Shown: piece by piece, positions 22,983 to 32,092 of the stretch
Numbering within the stretch: position 1 is the first letter of the stretch
Layout: each line of letters begins with the position of its first letter
Assembly: GCF_008831125.1 (NCBI RefSeq)
Contig: NZ_WBKA01000002.1
Location: 62,001-126,000, forward strand
From: Pseudoclavibacter caeni
Lineage (GTDB): Bacteria > Actinomycetota > Actinomycetes > Actinomycetales > Microbacteriaceae
Direction of reading: 5' to 3'
Length of the DNA: 64,000 bases
Translations under genes and position numbers: made by a program
Notes under the pieces: generated by a model
Told to the model about the DNA's origin: nothing
The model's input: the letters and a program-made list of their open reading frames with translations, nothing else
The model's database searches: none

Positions 22983-25438
22983 CCGACGCTCGAGCGGTCG
23001 ACGATGCCCCGGGCGAGCAGGTCGCGGGCGCGGCGCGCGGTGGCGCCGACGCCCTCGGGCGCGGCGCCACCGATCTGGTCGAGCAGGTCGATGACCATCT
23101 TCATCAGGCGGACGAAGTCGCCGGCGGTCAGCTCGGCCTCCTCGAGCACGTGCTCGAGAGTCGCCCCGCGGCTCCAGCGCAGCACCGCGATGCTGACCAG
23201 GGCGTTCGGCTCGGGGAACCGGGTGAGGTCGTGCCGGGCCTCCTGGTCGTCGATCTCGCGCCAGACGTCCACCGTGGCCGCGTACGCCCGCTGCAGGTCG
23301 CCCTGCGGCAGCCACGCCTCCTCGCCGCCGCGGTCGCGGCGCGGCTCGTAGACGAGGGCGGTGACGACGGCGGCGAGCTCGTCGGCGTCGAGGTTGCGCC
23401 ACACGTCGCGGCGCAGGCACTCGGCGACGAGCAGGTCACGCTCCCCGTAGATCTGGTCGAGCAGGCCCGCCTGGTCGGTGACGCGCACGTCGGTGAGGTC
23501 CGCGTCGGCGGTGAGGTAGCCGAAGTGGACGAGCACGCGCACGACCCGCTCGAACGTCGCGGCGATGCTGCCGACCTGCCGCTCGATGTCGGCCTGTAGC
23601 CGGTCGCAGCGGCGCTTGAGCCGGTGCCAGCGCTCGGCCCAGCGGGCGTGGTCCTCGATGCCGGGCAGGCGGGCGGTGGGATGCTCCCGCAGCTGCTCCT
23701 TGAGGTCACGGGCCCGGGCGATCAGCTCCTCACGCCGGCCGGAGCGCCGGTCGTGGCGGCCGAGTCTCTGGATCTCGCGGTCGGTGTCGACGAGCTCGCG
23801 GCGGAGGGCGAAGAAGTCGCGCAGCAGGGGGTCGTCCATGCCGGCGGCGCGCGCATAGCCGTCGAGGGAGGCGCGCTCCTCCTTGAGTCGGCGGGCCTGC
23901 CCGACGACGGAGCGGTCCGCCTGGAACTGGGCGAACGACGACTCGAGGATCGCCTTGGTGCGCTCGAGGCCGAACTCCCCGATGAGGTTGACGGCCATGT
24001 TGTAGGTGGGGCGGAACGCCGAGCGGAGCGGGTAGGTGCGCCGGCTGGCGAGGCTCGCGACCCGCTCGAGGTCGAGCCCGGGCTCCCAGATGACCACGGA
24101 GTGCCCCTGGTCGTCGATGCCGCGGCGCCCGGCCCGTCCGGTCAGCTGGGTGTACTCCCCCGCCGTGATCGGCACCCGCGCAACGCCGTTGAACTTCTCC
24201 AGGCTCTCGATGACGACGGTGCGCGCGGGCATGTTGATGCCGAGCGCGAGGGTCTCAGTGGCGAAGACGACGCGCACGAGGCGACGCTGGAAGAGCTCCT
24301 CCACGGTCTCCTTGAACGCGGGCAGCATCCCCGCGTGGTGGGCGCCGACGCCGCGCAGCAGTGCGCCCTGCCAGCTCTTGAATCCGAGGGCGGCGCGGTC
24401 GGCGGCTGGGATGTCGCCGCAGTGCCGGGCGATGACCCGGCGGATCTCGTCCCGCTCGACCTTCGTGGTGAGCGACAGGCCCTCGACCATGCACTGGCGC
24501 ACGGCCTGGTCGCAGCCGACCCGGCTGAAGATGAAGTCGATCACGGGCAGCAGGTCGGCGCGTTCGAGCGTGCGCACGAGCGCGGCCCGGTCGACCCGGC
24601 GGCGATGGTGGCCGCTGTGGCGGTCGCGCTTCGAGCGTGGGCCACTCAGCCCGGAGAGCCGGTGCAGTCGCTGGTTGAGCCGACCGGGCCGATCGTGCTG
24701 GAAGAGATCCTCCAGCTCACCGCGGACGAGCACGTGCTGCTCCAATGGCACCGGTCGGAACTCGCTGACGATCACGTCGGTGTGGCCGCGGACCTCCTGC
24801 AGCCAGGCGCCGAACTCCTCCGCGTTCGAGACGGTCGCGCTCAGTGAGACGATGCGCACGTGCCGCGGCAGCTGGATGATCACCTCCTCCCACACGGGCC
24901 CGCGGATGCGGTCGGCGAGGTAGTGCACCTCGTCCATGACCACCCAGGCGAGCCGGTCGAGATCCCGGCTGCGCTCGTAGATCATGTTGCGCAGCACCTC
25001 GGTGGTCATCACGACGATCGGGGCGTGGGCGTTGACGTTGTTGTCGCCGGTGAGCAGACCGACGTTCTCGGCGCCGTAGCGCTGCTGCAGCTCATGGTAC
25101 TTCTGGTTGCTGAGCGCCTTGATCGGTGTGGTGTAGAAGATCGCCTCGTCGGCGGGCGACTGCATGGTCAAGTAGACGGCGAAGTCGGCCACGAGCGTCT
25201 TGCCCGCCCCGGTCGGCGCCGCGACGAGGACCCCGCGGCCGGCGAGGATGGACCGGGCGGCCTGGATCTGGAAGTCGTCGAGCGCGAAGCCGATGGTGCG
25301 CTGGAAAGCGACGATCTCGTCCTGCAGAGGCTGATGGTGTCGTATGACGCCCGAGGACGCGCCTCCAGCGTCCGACGCATCCTTGCCGCGGGAGGCACAA
25401 TCGGGCTCAGCAGAGCCGTCCGGCGCTCTATCTGTCAC
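22979..25438 (-). CDS. helY: Ski2/Mtr4-like DEVH-box helicase
   Basis: 819 residues. A superfamily 2 helicase with Walker A APTGAGKT (about 74-81), DEVH box (168-171), SAT motif and a helicase C domain with LTGRAGRRG. A long C-terminal part resembles the stalk and helical bundle of Ski2/DOB1-like enzymes. The role is probably RNA unwinding or processing. The GTG at 25438 has AGGAG about 10 bases upstream and overlaps the tatC end by 11 bases; upstream codons are the tatC gene in another frame. The tatA-tatC-helY order matches mycobacteria. Confidence 0.9.
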   Translation of the reverse strand: MTDRAPDGSAEPDCASRGKDASDAGGASSGVIRHHQPLQDEIVAFQRTIGFALDDFQIQAARSILAGRGVLVAAPTGAGKTLVADFAVYLTMQSPADEAIFYTTPIKALSNQKYHELQQRYGAENVGLLTGDNNVNAHAPIVVMTTEVLRNMIYERSRDLDRLAWVVMDEVHYLADRIRGPVWEEVIIQLPRHVRIVSLSATVSNAEEFGAWLQEVRGHTDVIVSEFRPVPLEQHVLVRGELEDLFQHDRPGRLNQRLHRLSGLSGPRSKRDRHSGHHRRRVDRAALVRTLERADLLPVIDFIFSRVGCDQAVRQCMVEGLSLTTKVERDEIRRVIARHCGDIPAADRAALGFKSWQGALLRGVGAHHAGMLPAFKETVEELFQRRLVRVVFATETLALGINMPARTVVIESLEKFNGVARVPITAGEYTQLTGRAGRRGIDDQGHSVVIWEPGLDLERVASLASRRTYPLRSAFRPTYNMAVNLIGEFGLERTKAILESSFAQFQADRSVVGQARRLKEERASLDGYARAAGMDDPLLRDFFALRRELVDTDREIQRLGRHDRRSGRREELIARARDLKEQLREHPTARLPGIEDHARWAERWHRLKRRCDRLQADIERQVGSIAATFERVVRVLVHFGYLTADADLTDVRVTDQAGLLDQIYGERDLLVAECLRRDVWRNLDADELAAVVTALVYEPRRDRGGEEAWLPQGDLQRAYAATVDVWREIDDQEARHDLTRFPEPNALVSIAVLRWSRGATLEHVLEEAELTAGDFVRLMKMVIDLLDQIGGAAPEGVGATARRARDLLARGIVDRSSVG

Positions 25439-26399
25439 TGTGCGGTTCTCCTGTGGAGTGATCCGTGCCGCGCTCGACACCGGCGCTTCCCATCGCCGGT
25501 GTCTCGGCCCGGGCCGTCGTCTCCGCGGAGCCCGCGGAGTGGGCTGGCACCGCCGTCGCGTCCGATCCGGCACCGGCATCCGACGCGATCGTCTCCCCCG
25601 GCTGCGAGTCGGTCGACCCAGGTGCGTCAGCTTCGGACAGGAGACGGGCGTGTCGGCGGTGCATGCGCCGATCGTGCAGCCAGGCGATCAGACAGGCGAC
25701 GGCGTACAGGACGAGCATCGGCAACGACAGCAGGAACATCGAGAGGATGTCGGTCGGCGGGGTGATGAAGGAGGCGAACACGAGGGCGACGACGATCGCG
25801 ACCCGCCAGCCCTTCACGATCGTCTTCGCGCTCATGACCTCGAGCATGTTCAGCAGCACGAGCAGCAGGGGCAGCACGAACCCGACGCCCATGAAGAGCA
25901 TCAGGTTCATCACGAAACGCAGGTAGGTGTCGGCGCTGATCAGCTGCACGTCGTCGGCCGAGGCGAAGCTCGACATGAACCGGACGAGATTCGGGAACGC
26001 CCACCAGCCGAACAAGGCGCCCGCGGCGAACAGAGGCACCCCGGTGCCGACGAATCCGATCGCGTAGAGCTTCTCGACCTTCCGCAGCCCCGGGGCGAGG
26101 AACGCCCACACCTCGTACAGCCACACGGGCGCCGCCATGATCACGCCGAGCACCACCGAGATGTGCATGCGCACGTTCAGCGGGCTGGAGACGTCGGAGT
26201 AGTTGATCTGCGTCTGACGTCCGGTCTCGGCCATGACCTTCAGCAGTGGCTGACGCAGCTCGTCCATCACCCACGGGCTGATGAACCATGCCACGATCGC
26301 GGTCGCCACGATCGCGAGCGCACAGATGATCAGACGCTTCTGCAGCTCCAGCAGATGCTGCGAGAGCGGCATCGTGCCATCGGGATTCCTTCTGGACAC
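25428..26399 (-). CDS. tatC: Twin-arginine translocase subunit TatC
   Basis: 323 residues with six predicted membrane helices; recognises twin-arginine signal peptides. The N-terminus RRNPDGTMPLSQHLLELQKR is typical of actinobacterial TatC, which supports the GTG at 26399 rather than the internal ATG at 26372. The C-terminal cytosolic tail is long, acidic and Ser/Thr/Ala-rich, beyond the family core. It begins 19 bases after tatA and overlaps helY. Substrates could include QcrA, since Rieske proteins often use Tat. Confidence 0.93.
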   Translation of the reverse strand: MSRRNPDGTMPLSQHLLELQKRLIICALAIVATAIVAWFISPWVMDELRQPLLKVMAETGRQTQINYSDVSSPLNVRMHISVVLGVIMAAPVWLYEVWAFLAPGLRKVEKLYAIGFVGTGVPLFAAGALFGWWAFPNLVRFMSSFASADDVQLISADTYLRFVMNLMLFMGVGFVLPLLLVLLNMLEVMSAKTIVKGWRVAIVVALVFASFITPPTDILSMFLLSLPMLVLYAVACLIAWLHDRRMHRRHARLLSEADAPGSTDSQPGETIASDAGAGSDATAVPAHSAGSAETTARAETPAMGSAGVERGTDHSTGEPHSDR

Positions 26400-26418
26400 C
26401 GTAGGAATGCGGACGCCG

Positions 26419-26709
26419 TCAGGCGTTCGACTGTGAGGAGGTCGAGTTCTCCACGGTGGACCCCGCCGGCTGCTGGACTGCCGCCGGCTGCTGGACGGGC
26501 TCGGCGGTGGTCGGCGCAGACTGCGGCGCGATGGCCTGCTGCTGCGGCTGGCTGACCGCCTCGTCTGCTGCCCGATCCTCGTCGAGTCCCTTGACCTCCT
26601 TGCGGAAGATCCGCATCGACTGCCCGAGACTCTTCGCCAGCCCGGGCAGCTTCGGCGCACCGAAGAGCAGCAGGATGACGAGGATGATGACCAGATACTG
26701 CCATTTCAT
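26419..26709 (-). CDS. tatA: Twin-arginine translocase subunit TatA
   Basis: 96 residues: an N-terminal membrane helix (about 5-17), the FGAPKLPGLAKSLGQS hinge and amphipathic helix, then a Gln/Pro/Ala-rich disordered tail. It forms the translocation pore with TatC. TTGGAG lies 7 bases before the ATG at 26709, and TATGCT further upstream could be its own -10 box. No tatB is adjacent, as is usual in this operon. Confidence 0.93.
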   Translation of the reverse strand: MKWQYLVIILVILLLFGAPKLPGLAKSLGQSMRIFRKEVKGLDEDRAADEAVSQPQQQAIAPQSAPTTAEPVQQPAAVQQPAGSTVENSTSSQSNA

Positions 26710-26830
26710 GGATGCACTCCAAGCGTTCGAGATACGTGCGATTCAGCATATCTCAGTGATGACCGGCCGTGTGCACGGGCCGCGCACATCAGGAGCGCCT
26801 GTCTCACCGGACCCACGGGTTCGGGCCGTG

Positions 26831-27079
26831 TCAATGGCTCTGCGACGTGCCCGGTTCGGGGAGCAGGATCTCCGCGACCGGCCCAGCGTCCGCCTCGCCG
26901 CGGCGCCGTGCGGCACGGTTGATCTGTTCCTGCAACGGCGCGCACGCCGACGACAGACGGCTGACATCCGCTCGGATGCCGGCGAGCGCCGCCCTGGCCG
27001 TGCGTCGTCGGAATGTCACGACCGAGGCCAGGACCACCAGCGCGGCCAGGACGAGAAGGGCGGAGAGCAGAACGGCCAT
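26831..27079 (-). CDS. Small single-span membrane protein between pafC and tatA
   Basis: 82 residues. Residues 3-22 (VLLSALLVLAALVVLASVV) are one strong membrane helix, followed by a basic RRRTAR stretch and a helical cytosolic tail of about 50 residues with Cys46. There is no lipobox. TAGAAT lies 7 bases before the ATG at 27079, suggesting a leaderless mRNA from its own promoter 24 bases after pafC. Position suggests a link to the Tat or PafBC functions, but no family is recognised. Confidence 0.65.
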   Translation of the reverse strand: MAVLLSALLVLAALVVLASVVTFRRRTARAALAGIRADVSRLSSACAPLQEQINRAARRRGEADAGPVAEILLPEPGTSQSH

Positions 27080-27102
27080 GGGGGGAATTCTATCGTGACG
27101 GG

Positions 27103-28056
27103 TCATCCCCGGACGCCGGGTGGGCGATGCCCAGCGAGCGCCCTGCGGGCGCGGTCGGCGATCTGTCTGCGGACGGTGTCTGGGGCGATGACGCGGACGC
27201 GACCGGGCAGCGAGGAGATGTGCCGCACGAGGGCGGGGATCGATCCGACGGACACGGTGCGGGTGATCGGCCAGCGCGCGTCGGCCGGGATGCTCTCCCC
27301 GAAGGCCATGAGGACGGCTGCGCCCTCCCGCTGCACCTCGAGGGTGACCTTGATCGGGGCGGCCTCCTCGGGGTCCGGGCCGTGTACCGCGGCGGGCGTG
27401 ACCTCGGCGGCACACAGGCGGGTCATCCGGTCGATGCGGAAGGACTTGACGATCGGGCGGGCGTCCTCCTCGCTCCCGTCTGTGGCGAGGAGGTACCAGG
27501 TCCCCTGGCTGAATCGCAGGCGGTCGATGGAGACCACCCGGTGGGAGCGCTCGCCCGAGGCGTTCACATAGTCGAAGGCGACGGGGTCGCCGGCCGCACC
27601 GCGGGCGCGCAGCATCGCGAGACTCTCGGCGACGCGTCCCTCGGGCTCGACGGTGACGGGGCCGGCGCCGAGTCGGCGCAGCAGATCGAGGGCTCGGGTT
27701 CGGCGCTCCTGGGGGAGCACCGCGGCGAGATAGTTCATCGCCGCCTGGAGCCCGGCGAGCTCGCCGGCGGTGAAGCGCTGGACGCGGTTGAGGCCGACCG
27801 CGTGGGTGATGACGACACGGTCCTCGTTCTCGAAGGCCTCCCGGTCGATGTCGAACAGGCTCTCGGGGCCGTAGGTGCGCATCTCGCCGGGCACGCCGAC
27901 AAGGGGCAGCAGGCGCACCAGTCGGCGGACGACCGCCGGGGTGGCCTCGAAGCGGTCGGCTATCTCGGTGACCGTCGCCCCGGGGTTGGCCAGCACCCAG
28001 GGGACGAGCAGGAGCGCGAGATCGAAGCGGTCGGCCGCGGTGGCGCGCTCAGACAT
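27103..28056 (-). CDS. pafC: WYL-domain transcriptional regulator PafC
   Basis: 317 residues. An N-terminal winged helix (ATVTEIADRFEATPAVVRRL, about 28-47) is followed by a WYL domain (FSQGTWYLLATDGSEEDARP) and a WCX-like C-terminus. In mycobacteria PafB and PafC act together to activate the LexA/RecA-independent DNA-damage response, probably sensing single-stranded nucleic acid through WYL. The ATG at 28056 has GGAGG 7 bases upstream and overlaps the end of pafB by 8 bases, so the pair is translationally coupled. The neighbouring pupylation genes of mycobacteria are absent here. Confidence 0.9.
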   Translation of the reverse strand: MSERATAADRFDLALLLVPWVLANPGATVTEIADRFEATPAVVRRLVRLLPLVGVPGEMRTYGPESLFDIDREAFENEDRVVITHAVGLNRVQRFTAGELAGLQAAMNYLAAVLPQERRTRALDLLRRLGAGPVTVEPEGRVAESLAMLRARGAAGDPVAFDYVNASGERSHRVVSIDRLRFSQGTWYLLATDGSEEDARPIVKSFRIDRMTRLCAAEVTPAAVHGPDPEEAAPIKVTLEVQREGAAVLMAFGESIPADARWPITRTVSVGSIPALVRHISSLPGRVRVIAPDTVRRQIADRARRALAGHRPPGVRG

Positions 28057-29167
28057 GGTCGACCTCCTCGGGATGCGCCCCGGGCCGATCGGCGTGGTCG
28101 TCGATGAGGCGCTGCAGCTTGTGGTGCACCCGTTCACGGAAGGCCGGTGGGGCGAGGGCCTGCACCTCGTCGCCGTAACCGGCGAGCTCGTCGGCGAGCA
28201 GGTCGAGATCGGTGGTATGCAGAGTGTACCAGGGGACGGCCGGGTCAGCTCCCGCCGAGGGGTCGGCGGGTGCCGGTTCGAGTCGGTCGCCGAGCCGGAC
28301 GGCCGCTTCGCTGCCGGGGCAGACGGCGACGACGACCCACTGGGCGGCGCGGACGCGATCGAGCTCGGCGAGCGCGCGTGCGGCCCAGTCATCCGGGTCG
28401 TGCGCGGCCGCTGCGGCCCGTGCGTGGGCCGCAAGGGCGGGGTCGACGTCTGCGGCGGGTGCGGCGCGGCGAGTGATCCGCTGCAGCAGGAAGGTGCGGG
28501 TGGCCGGGCGGGCGTCCGCGGCGAGTCGGTCGAGGTCGATGGCGTGGGCGTGCCAGCGGCCGTCGCGCAGCACGACGGCAACCGGCAGCACGGTGCGGGT
28601 GGTGGCGGTGTCGTGGTCGGCAGTGTGGTAGTCGAAGCGCATGATCGTGTGGTCGAGGGCGGCGCGCTGCAGAGGCTGCAGGTCGGGCTCGTGGACGACC
28701 AGGTCGAGCAGCCCGTCGACCGTGGGCTCGGCGGGCCGGTCGGTCTCACGCCCGGTGAGGGCTCGGGCCCGGGTGTCGATATGTCGGCCGCCGGCGACGT
28801 CGAATGAGGAGAGCAAGACGGCGGCCGCGGCGATAAGGCCGAGATCCTCGTCGTCGAGGACGAGATCCTCGGGCAGCGCGTAGCCACGGGTGTCGATGTG
28901 GTAGCGGGTGCGCTGGTTGTCGCCCGGGGCGGCGGGGTCGTCGCTGGCGATGAGCTCGATGCCCCGGTCGCGCAGAGTGGCCTTGTCACGTTCGAATCGA
29001 CGCTCGAGGGCGGCGGGTGTCGCCGTGCCGCGCCGCACGTCCTCGGCGTAGCCGGCGACGGTCTCGAGGATCTCGCGCTTGGTCATGCCGAAGCGGGTGT
29101 CCTGCAGGGCGAGCACGAGGTTGAGCAGACGCTCCTCGGCCGAGACGGTGTCGGCGACCATGGTCAC
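28049..29167 (-). CDS. pafB: WYL-domain transcriptional regulator PafB
   Basis: 372 residues, partner of PafC. The N-terminal helix-turn-helix (RFGMTKREILETVAGYAED) is typical of PafB; the WYL and WCX regions follow. The GTG at 29167 overlaps the preceding FKBP stop in GTGA; ATG at 29161 is an alternative. Expected to form a PafBC complex controlling recA, imuA/B, dnaE2 and repair genes, as shown in mycobacteria. Confidence 0.88.
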   Translation of the reverse strand: MTMVADTVSAEERLLNLVLALQDTRFGMTKREILETVAGYAEDVRRGTATPAALERRFERDKATLRDRGIELIASDDPAAPGDNQRTRYHIDTRGYALPEDLVLDDEDLGLIAAAAVLLSSFDVAGGRHIDTRARALTGRETDRPAEPTVDGLLDLVVHEPDLQPLQRAALDHTIMRFDYHTADHDTATTRTVLPVAVVLRDGRWHAHAIDLDRLAADARPATRTFLLQRITRRAAPAADVDPALAAHARAAAAAHDPDDWAARALAELDRVRAAQWVVVAVCPGSEAAVRLGDRLEPAPADPSAGADPAVPWYTLHTTDLDLLADELAGYGDEVQALAPPAFRERVHHKLQRLIDDHADRPGAHPEEVDHV

Positions 29168-30291
29168 TCCCCGGCGCCGGTGTCGCCGTCCTGCTGCACG
29201 GAGCCGTCAGGGTCAGCGGTGCCGTCGTTCTGGTCGTCACTCTGTGTGTCGTCGCCCTGGTCGGTGTCATCGGCCGGGGCGACACCCAGGGTATCGAGGA
29301 CGATGAGGTCGCCCATCTGCGTCTGGTAGTCCTCTGGGACGTGCACGATGATCTGCGAGCCGATCGGGGCGGCCGTGATCGCACGGCCGATCACGCTGAG
29401 GATGTCGTCGCCGGCGTCGTCCGTGAGGTCGATGGAGGTCAGCTGCCCGGTCTCCCAGGTGGACTGGACGACTTTGGCTGAGCGTTTGGTCGCTTTCGTG
29501 TCGAAGAACGTCATCTGCAGGTAGACGGTGTCGCCGACCGCGGGCGTCACGTCGCCGTCGCCGCGGACGAGCACGGCCGACTCCGGGGCGTCGTCCGAGT
29601 CGTAATCGGTCGGCAGCACGAGGCCCGGCCGCCCGGTGGTGTCGCGCACGACCTGCGGGAAGCCCGCGACGGGGGCCTGCTCGGTGCCGTGAGAGCGGGC
29701 TGGGAAGGCGTCGTCGACGCGGCCGATGACCACGACCGTGCCCGTCGTCGACGACGAGTCGGTGGAGTCACTCGACGAGGCGCCCGTGCCGCCGGGCACG
29801 TCCGGGACGACGAGGGTGAACACGTCGCCGACCCTCAGACCGCCCATCGCGTCGGCGACGGCGGTGTAGACGGGGCTGTTCAGATCGCGCAGGAAGGACG
29901 CGGTGACGGCGGGAAGCTCGGTGGCCTGCCCGAGCGACTGTCCGGTGGCGAGGCTGAACATCGACACGCCGAGCACCGCGGCATCGCCGTCGACGTCGAC
30001 CCAGCGACCGTCGCCGCGGGTGCCGATCGTCAGCTGTGCGGCGTCCGGGCTCGCGTCCGGGTCGGCGGTGATCGTCGTGCGGTCGAGACTGAAGTCGGCC
30101 GCGGCGACGGCGTCGGAGACGTCCCCGGTGGCCACGGTCTGGGGGCGCTCCCCGGACGAGCAGCCGGCGAGCAGCCCGCCCACGAGCGCGATCGCGCCGA
30201 GCCCGGTGAGCAGTCGCCCACCGTGGTGGGCGCGTCCCGGCTCGGGCCGGCCGGTGACAGGCGTGGTGGGGTGTGTGACCGGTGATCGCAT
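29164..30291 (-). CDS. FKBP-type isomerase lipoprotein (tandem FKBP-like)
   Basis: 375 residues. The signal peptide ends in the lipobox LLAGC with Cys44. Two FKBP-like halves follow: about 130-195 (GDVFTLVVPDVPGG) and about 235-335 (VGDTVYLQMTFFDTK; IGSQIIVHVPEDYQ). A very acidic Asp/Gln/Gly tail closes the protein. Key FKBP residues are poorly conserved, so it may bind rather than isomerise. ATG at 30291 is favoured by GGAG 7 bases upstream over ATG at 30303. It sits 26 bases after trmI and overlaps pafB, matching the conserved FKBP-pafB-pafC order. Confidence 0.83.
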   Translation of the reverse strand: MRSPVTHPTTPVTGRPEPGRAHHGGRLLTGLGAIALVGGLLAGCSSGERPQTVATGDVSDAVAAADFSLDRTTITADPDASPDAAQLTIGTRGDGRWVDVDGDAAVLGVSMFSLATGQSLGQATELPAVTASFLRDLNSPVYTAVADAMGGLRVGDVFTLVVPDVPGGTGASSSDSTDSSSTTGTVVVIGRVDDAFPARSHGTEQAPVAGFPQVVRDTTGRPGLVLPTDYDSDDAPESAVLVRGDGDVTPAVGDTVYLQMTFFDTKATKRSAKVVQSTWETGQLTSIDLTDDAGDDILSVIGRAITAAPIGSQIIVHVPEDYQTQMGDLIVLDTLGVAPADDTDQGDDTQSDDQNDGTADPDGSVQQDGDTGAGE

Positions 30292-30317
30292 CGATGTCTC
30301 CATTTCCGGCGTTCAGC

Positions 30318-31298
30318 CTACTCGGCGACGCGGCGCTCGCGCTGACGACGGGCCTCGCGGACGGTCTTACGCAGGCGTTTCTCAGACACGCCGCGCTGGC
30401 CGACGGCGCCGGGCGTCCAGATCTCCATGTCCTCGGGGTCATAGGCGTCTTTGGCTGGCCTGCGGCGCAGGTCGGGCAGGTCGACGCCTTCGGCGAGGCG
30501 GCGAGCGACGGCGAGGAAGCCGGTGTGGCCGATCATGCGGTGCTCGGGGCGGACGGCGAGGCCCTCGACGTGCCAGTCGCGCACGATGGACTCACTGGCG
30601 GCGGGGTCGGTGAACCGCTCGGTGTCACGCACGGCCTCGCACACGCGGGAGAGCTGCGGGACGGTGGCGACGTAGACGACGAGCACGCCGCCGGGGCGCA
30701 GGGCCCGGGTGACGGCGTCGAGGGTCTCCCACGGGGCGAGCATGTCGAGCACGACGGCGTCGGCGGTGCTGTCGGGCACCTGGTCGGGCAGTCGTTCCTG
30801 CAGGTCGCCGAGGGTGATCGTCCAGTTGTCGGGGTGGCCACCGAGGTGGCCGGAGACGTTCGCTTCGGCGATCTCGGCGAACTCGGCGCGGCGTTCGAAG
30901 GAGTGCAGGGCGCCGTGGCCGGCGAGGGCGCGCAGCAGCCACAGGCTCAGGGCCCCGGAGCCCACGCCCGCCTCGACGACATGGTCGCCGGGCTTGACGT
31001 CGGCGGCGGCGAGGATGCGCACGGCGTCTTTGGGGTAGATGATCGCGGCGCCGCGGGGCATGGAGAGCACCTCGTCGACCAGTCGGGGGCGCAGGGCGAG
31101 CCAGCGGGTGCCCTGGGCCGTCTGGACGACGGTGCCGTCGGGGCCGCCGATGAGGTCGTCGTGGCGGATGGCGCCGCGGTTGGTGTGGAACTCGGCCCCG
31201 GGCTGCAGGATGATCGTGTGCATGCGCCCTTTCGGCCCGGTGAGCTGCACCTTGTCGCCGGCGCGCAGGGGCCTGGCGTGGGTGGGCTGATTGGTCAT
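30318..31298 (-). CDS. trmI: tRNA (adenine-58-N1)-methyltransferase
   Basis: 326 residues. An N-terminal beta domain (GPKGRMHTIILQPGAEFHTN) precedes a class I SAM-methyltransferase with GVGSGALSLWLLRAL as motif I and VVLDMLAPW as motif IV. It methylates A58 in the T loop. The C-terminus is very basic. The start overlaps the HAD gene stop by 4 bases. In mycobacteria the corresponding gene (Rv2118c) lies just before the mpa-dop-pup-prc-pafA genes; here it is followed directly by the FKBP-pafB-pafC genes. Confidence 0.92.
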   Translation of the reverse strand: MTNQPTHARPLRAGDKVQLTGPKGRMHTIILQPGAEFHTNRGAIRHDDLIGGPDGTVVQTAQGTRWLALRPRLVDEVLSMPRGAAIIYPKDAVRILAAADVKPGDHVVEAGVGSGALSLWLLRALAGHGALHSFERRAEFAEIAEANVSGHLGGHPDNWTITLGDLQERLPDQVPDSTADAVVLDMLAPWETLDAVTRALRPGGVLVVYVATVPQLSRVCEAVRDTERFTDPAASESIVRDWHVEGLAVRPEHRMIGHTGFLAVARRLAEGVDLPDLRRRPAKDAYDPEDMEIWTPGAVGQRGVSEKRLRKTVREARRQRERRVAE

Positions 31299-32092
31299 GC
31301 GTCGGTCTCCCTCGTGTGGGGCATGGTCGGGGATGCGGTGCCATCCTCGGCCGGGGTCGCCTGGTCGTGGAGGCGCGCACCCGCGCTCGACCGGGCGGAC
31401 CCGCTCCCCTGCGGCGCGGCCTGCGGGGGACGGGGGCGGAACAGGCCCTGCAGGTCGGCGACGGTCACGCCCTCGAGCGTCGGCCACACCAGGTGGTCGT
31501 CGGCGGCGGGCAGGTCGAGCACGCAGGGCACGCCGATGGTAAGGAGGCCGGCGGCGGTGGCGCTGGCGATGCCGGTCGGCGAGTCCTCGAACGCGATCGT
31601 GCGGGAGGCGGTGACGCCGAGTCGGGCGACGGCGGTCTCGTAGGGGGCGGGGTGGGGTTTACCGAAGGGCACCTGGTCGCCGGAGACGACGGTGGTGAAC
31701 ACGTCGTCGGGAGCCTGCTCGGCGATGTGGCCGGCGGTGTCGCGGTGCGACATGGTCACGATCGCCTGGGGGACGCCGGCGTCGCGCAGGGTGGTGAGCA
31801 GGGCGAGGACGCCGGGGCGCCAAGGCACGCCCTGCTCACGGTAGCGGCGGCTGACTCCGGCGGAGACGGCCCGGATGACCTCGGGGACACTCGCGTCGAC
31901 GCCGGCGGCGATGACGTGGCGGGCCATCACGTCGAGGGCGGCGCCGACGCAGGCGCGCTGCTCCCGCTCACTCCAGCTGCCGCCGGCCGCGGTGATCAGC
32001 GCGGTCTCGGACTCGATCCAGTAGCGCTCGGAGTCGACGAGGGTTCCGTCGAGATCCCAGCAGACCGCCTCGGGCGGGGTGGGCGTGCTCAT
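31295..32092 (-). CDS. HAD-family phosphatase
   Basis: 265 residues of the HAD-IA / beta-phosphoglucomutase-like type. The nucleophile motif DLDGTLVDSE has Asp13 and Asp15; VTMSHRD is near motif II, and the Lys and Asp of motifs III/IV lie in GKPHPAP and FEDSPTG. A helical cap lies between motifs I and II. The C-terminal ~30 residues are a disordered extension. ATG overlaps mshC by 4 bases and the stop overlaps trmI. Substrate unknown; the operon with mshC makes a sugar or inositol phosphate possible. Confidence 0.85.
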   Translation of the reverse strand: MSTPTPPEAVCWDLDGTLVDSERYWIESETALITAAGGSWSEREQRACVGAALDVMARHVIAAGVDASVPEVIRAVSAGVSRRYREQGVPWRPGVLALLTTLRDAGVPQAIVTMSHRDTAGHIAEQAPDDVFTTVVSGDQVPFGKPHPAPYETAVARLGVTASRTIAFEDSPTGIASATAAGLLTIGVPCVLDLPAADDHLVWPTLEGVTVADLQGLFRPRPPQAAPQGSGSARSSAGARLHDQATPAEDGTASPTMPHTRETDA

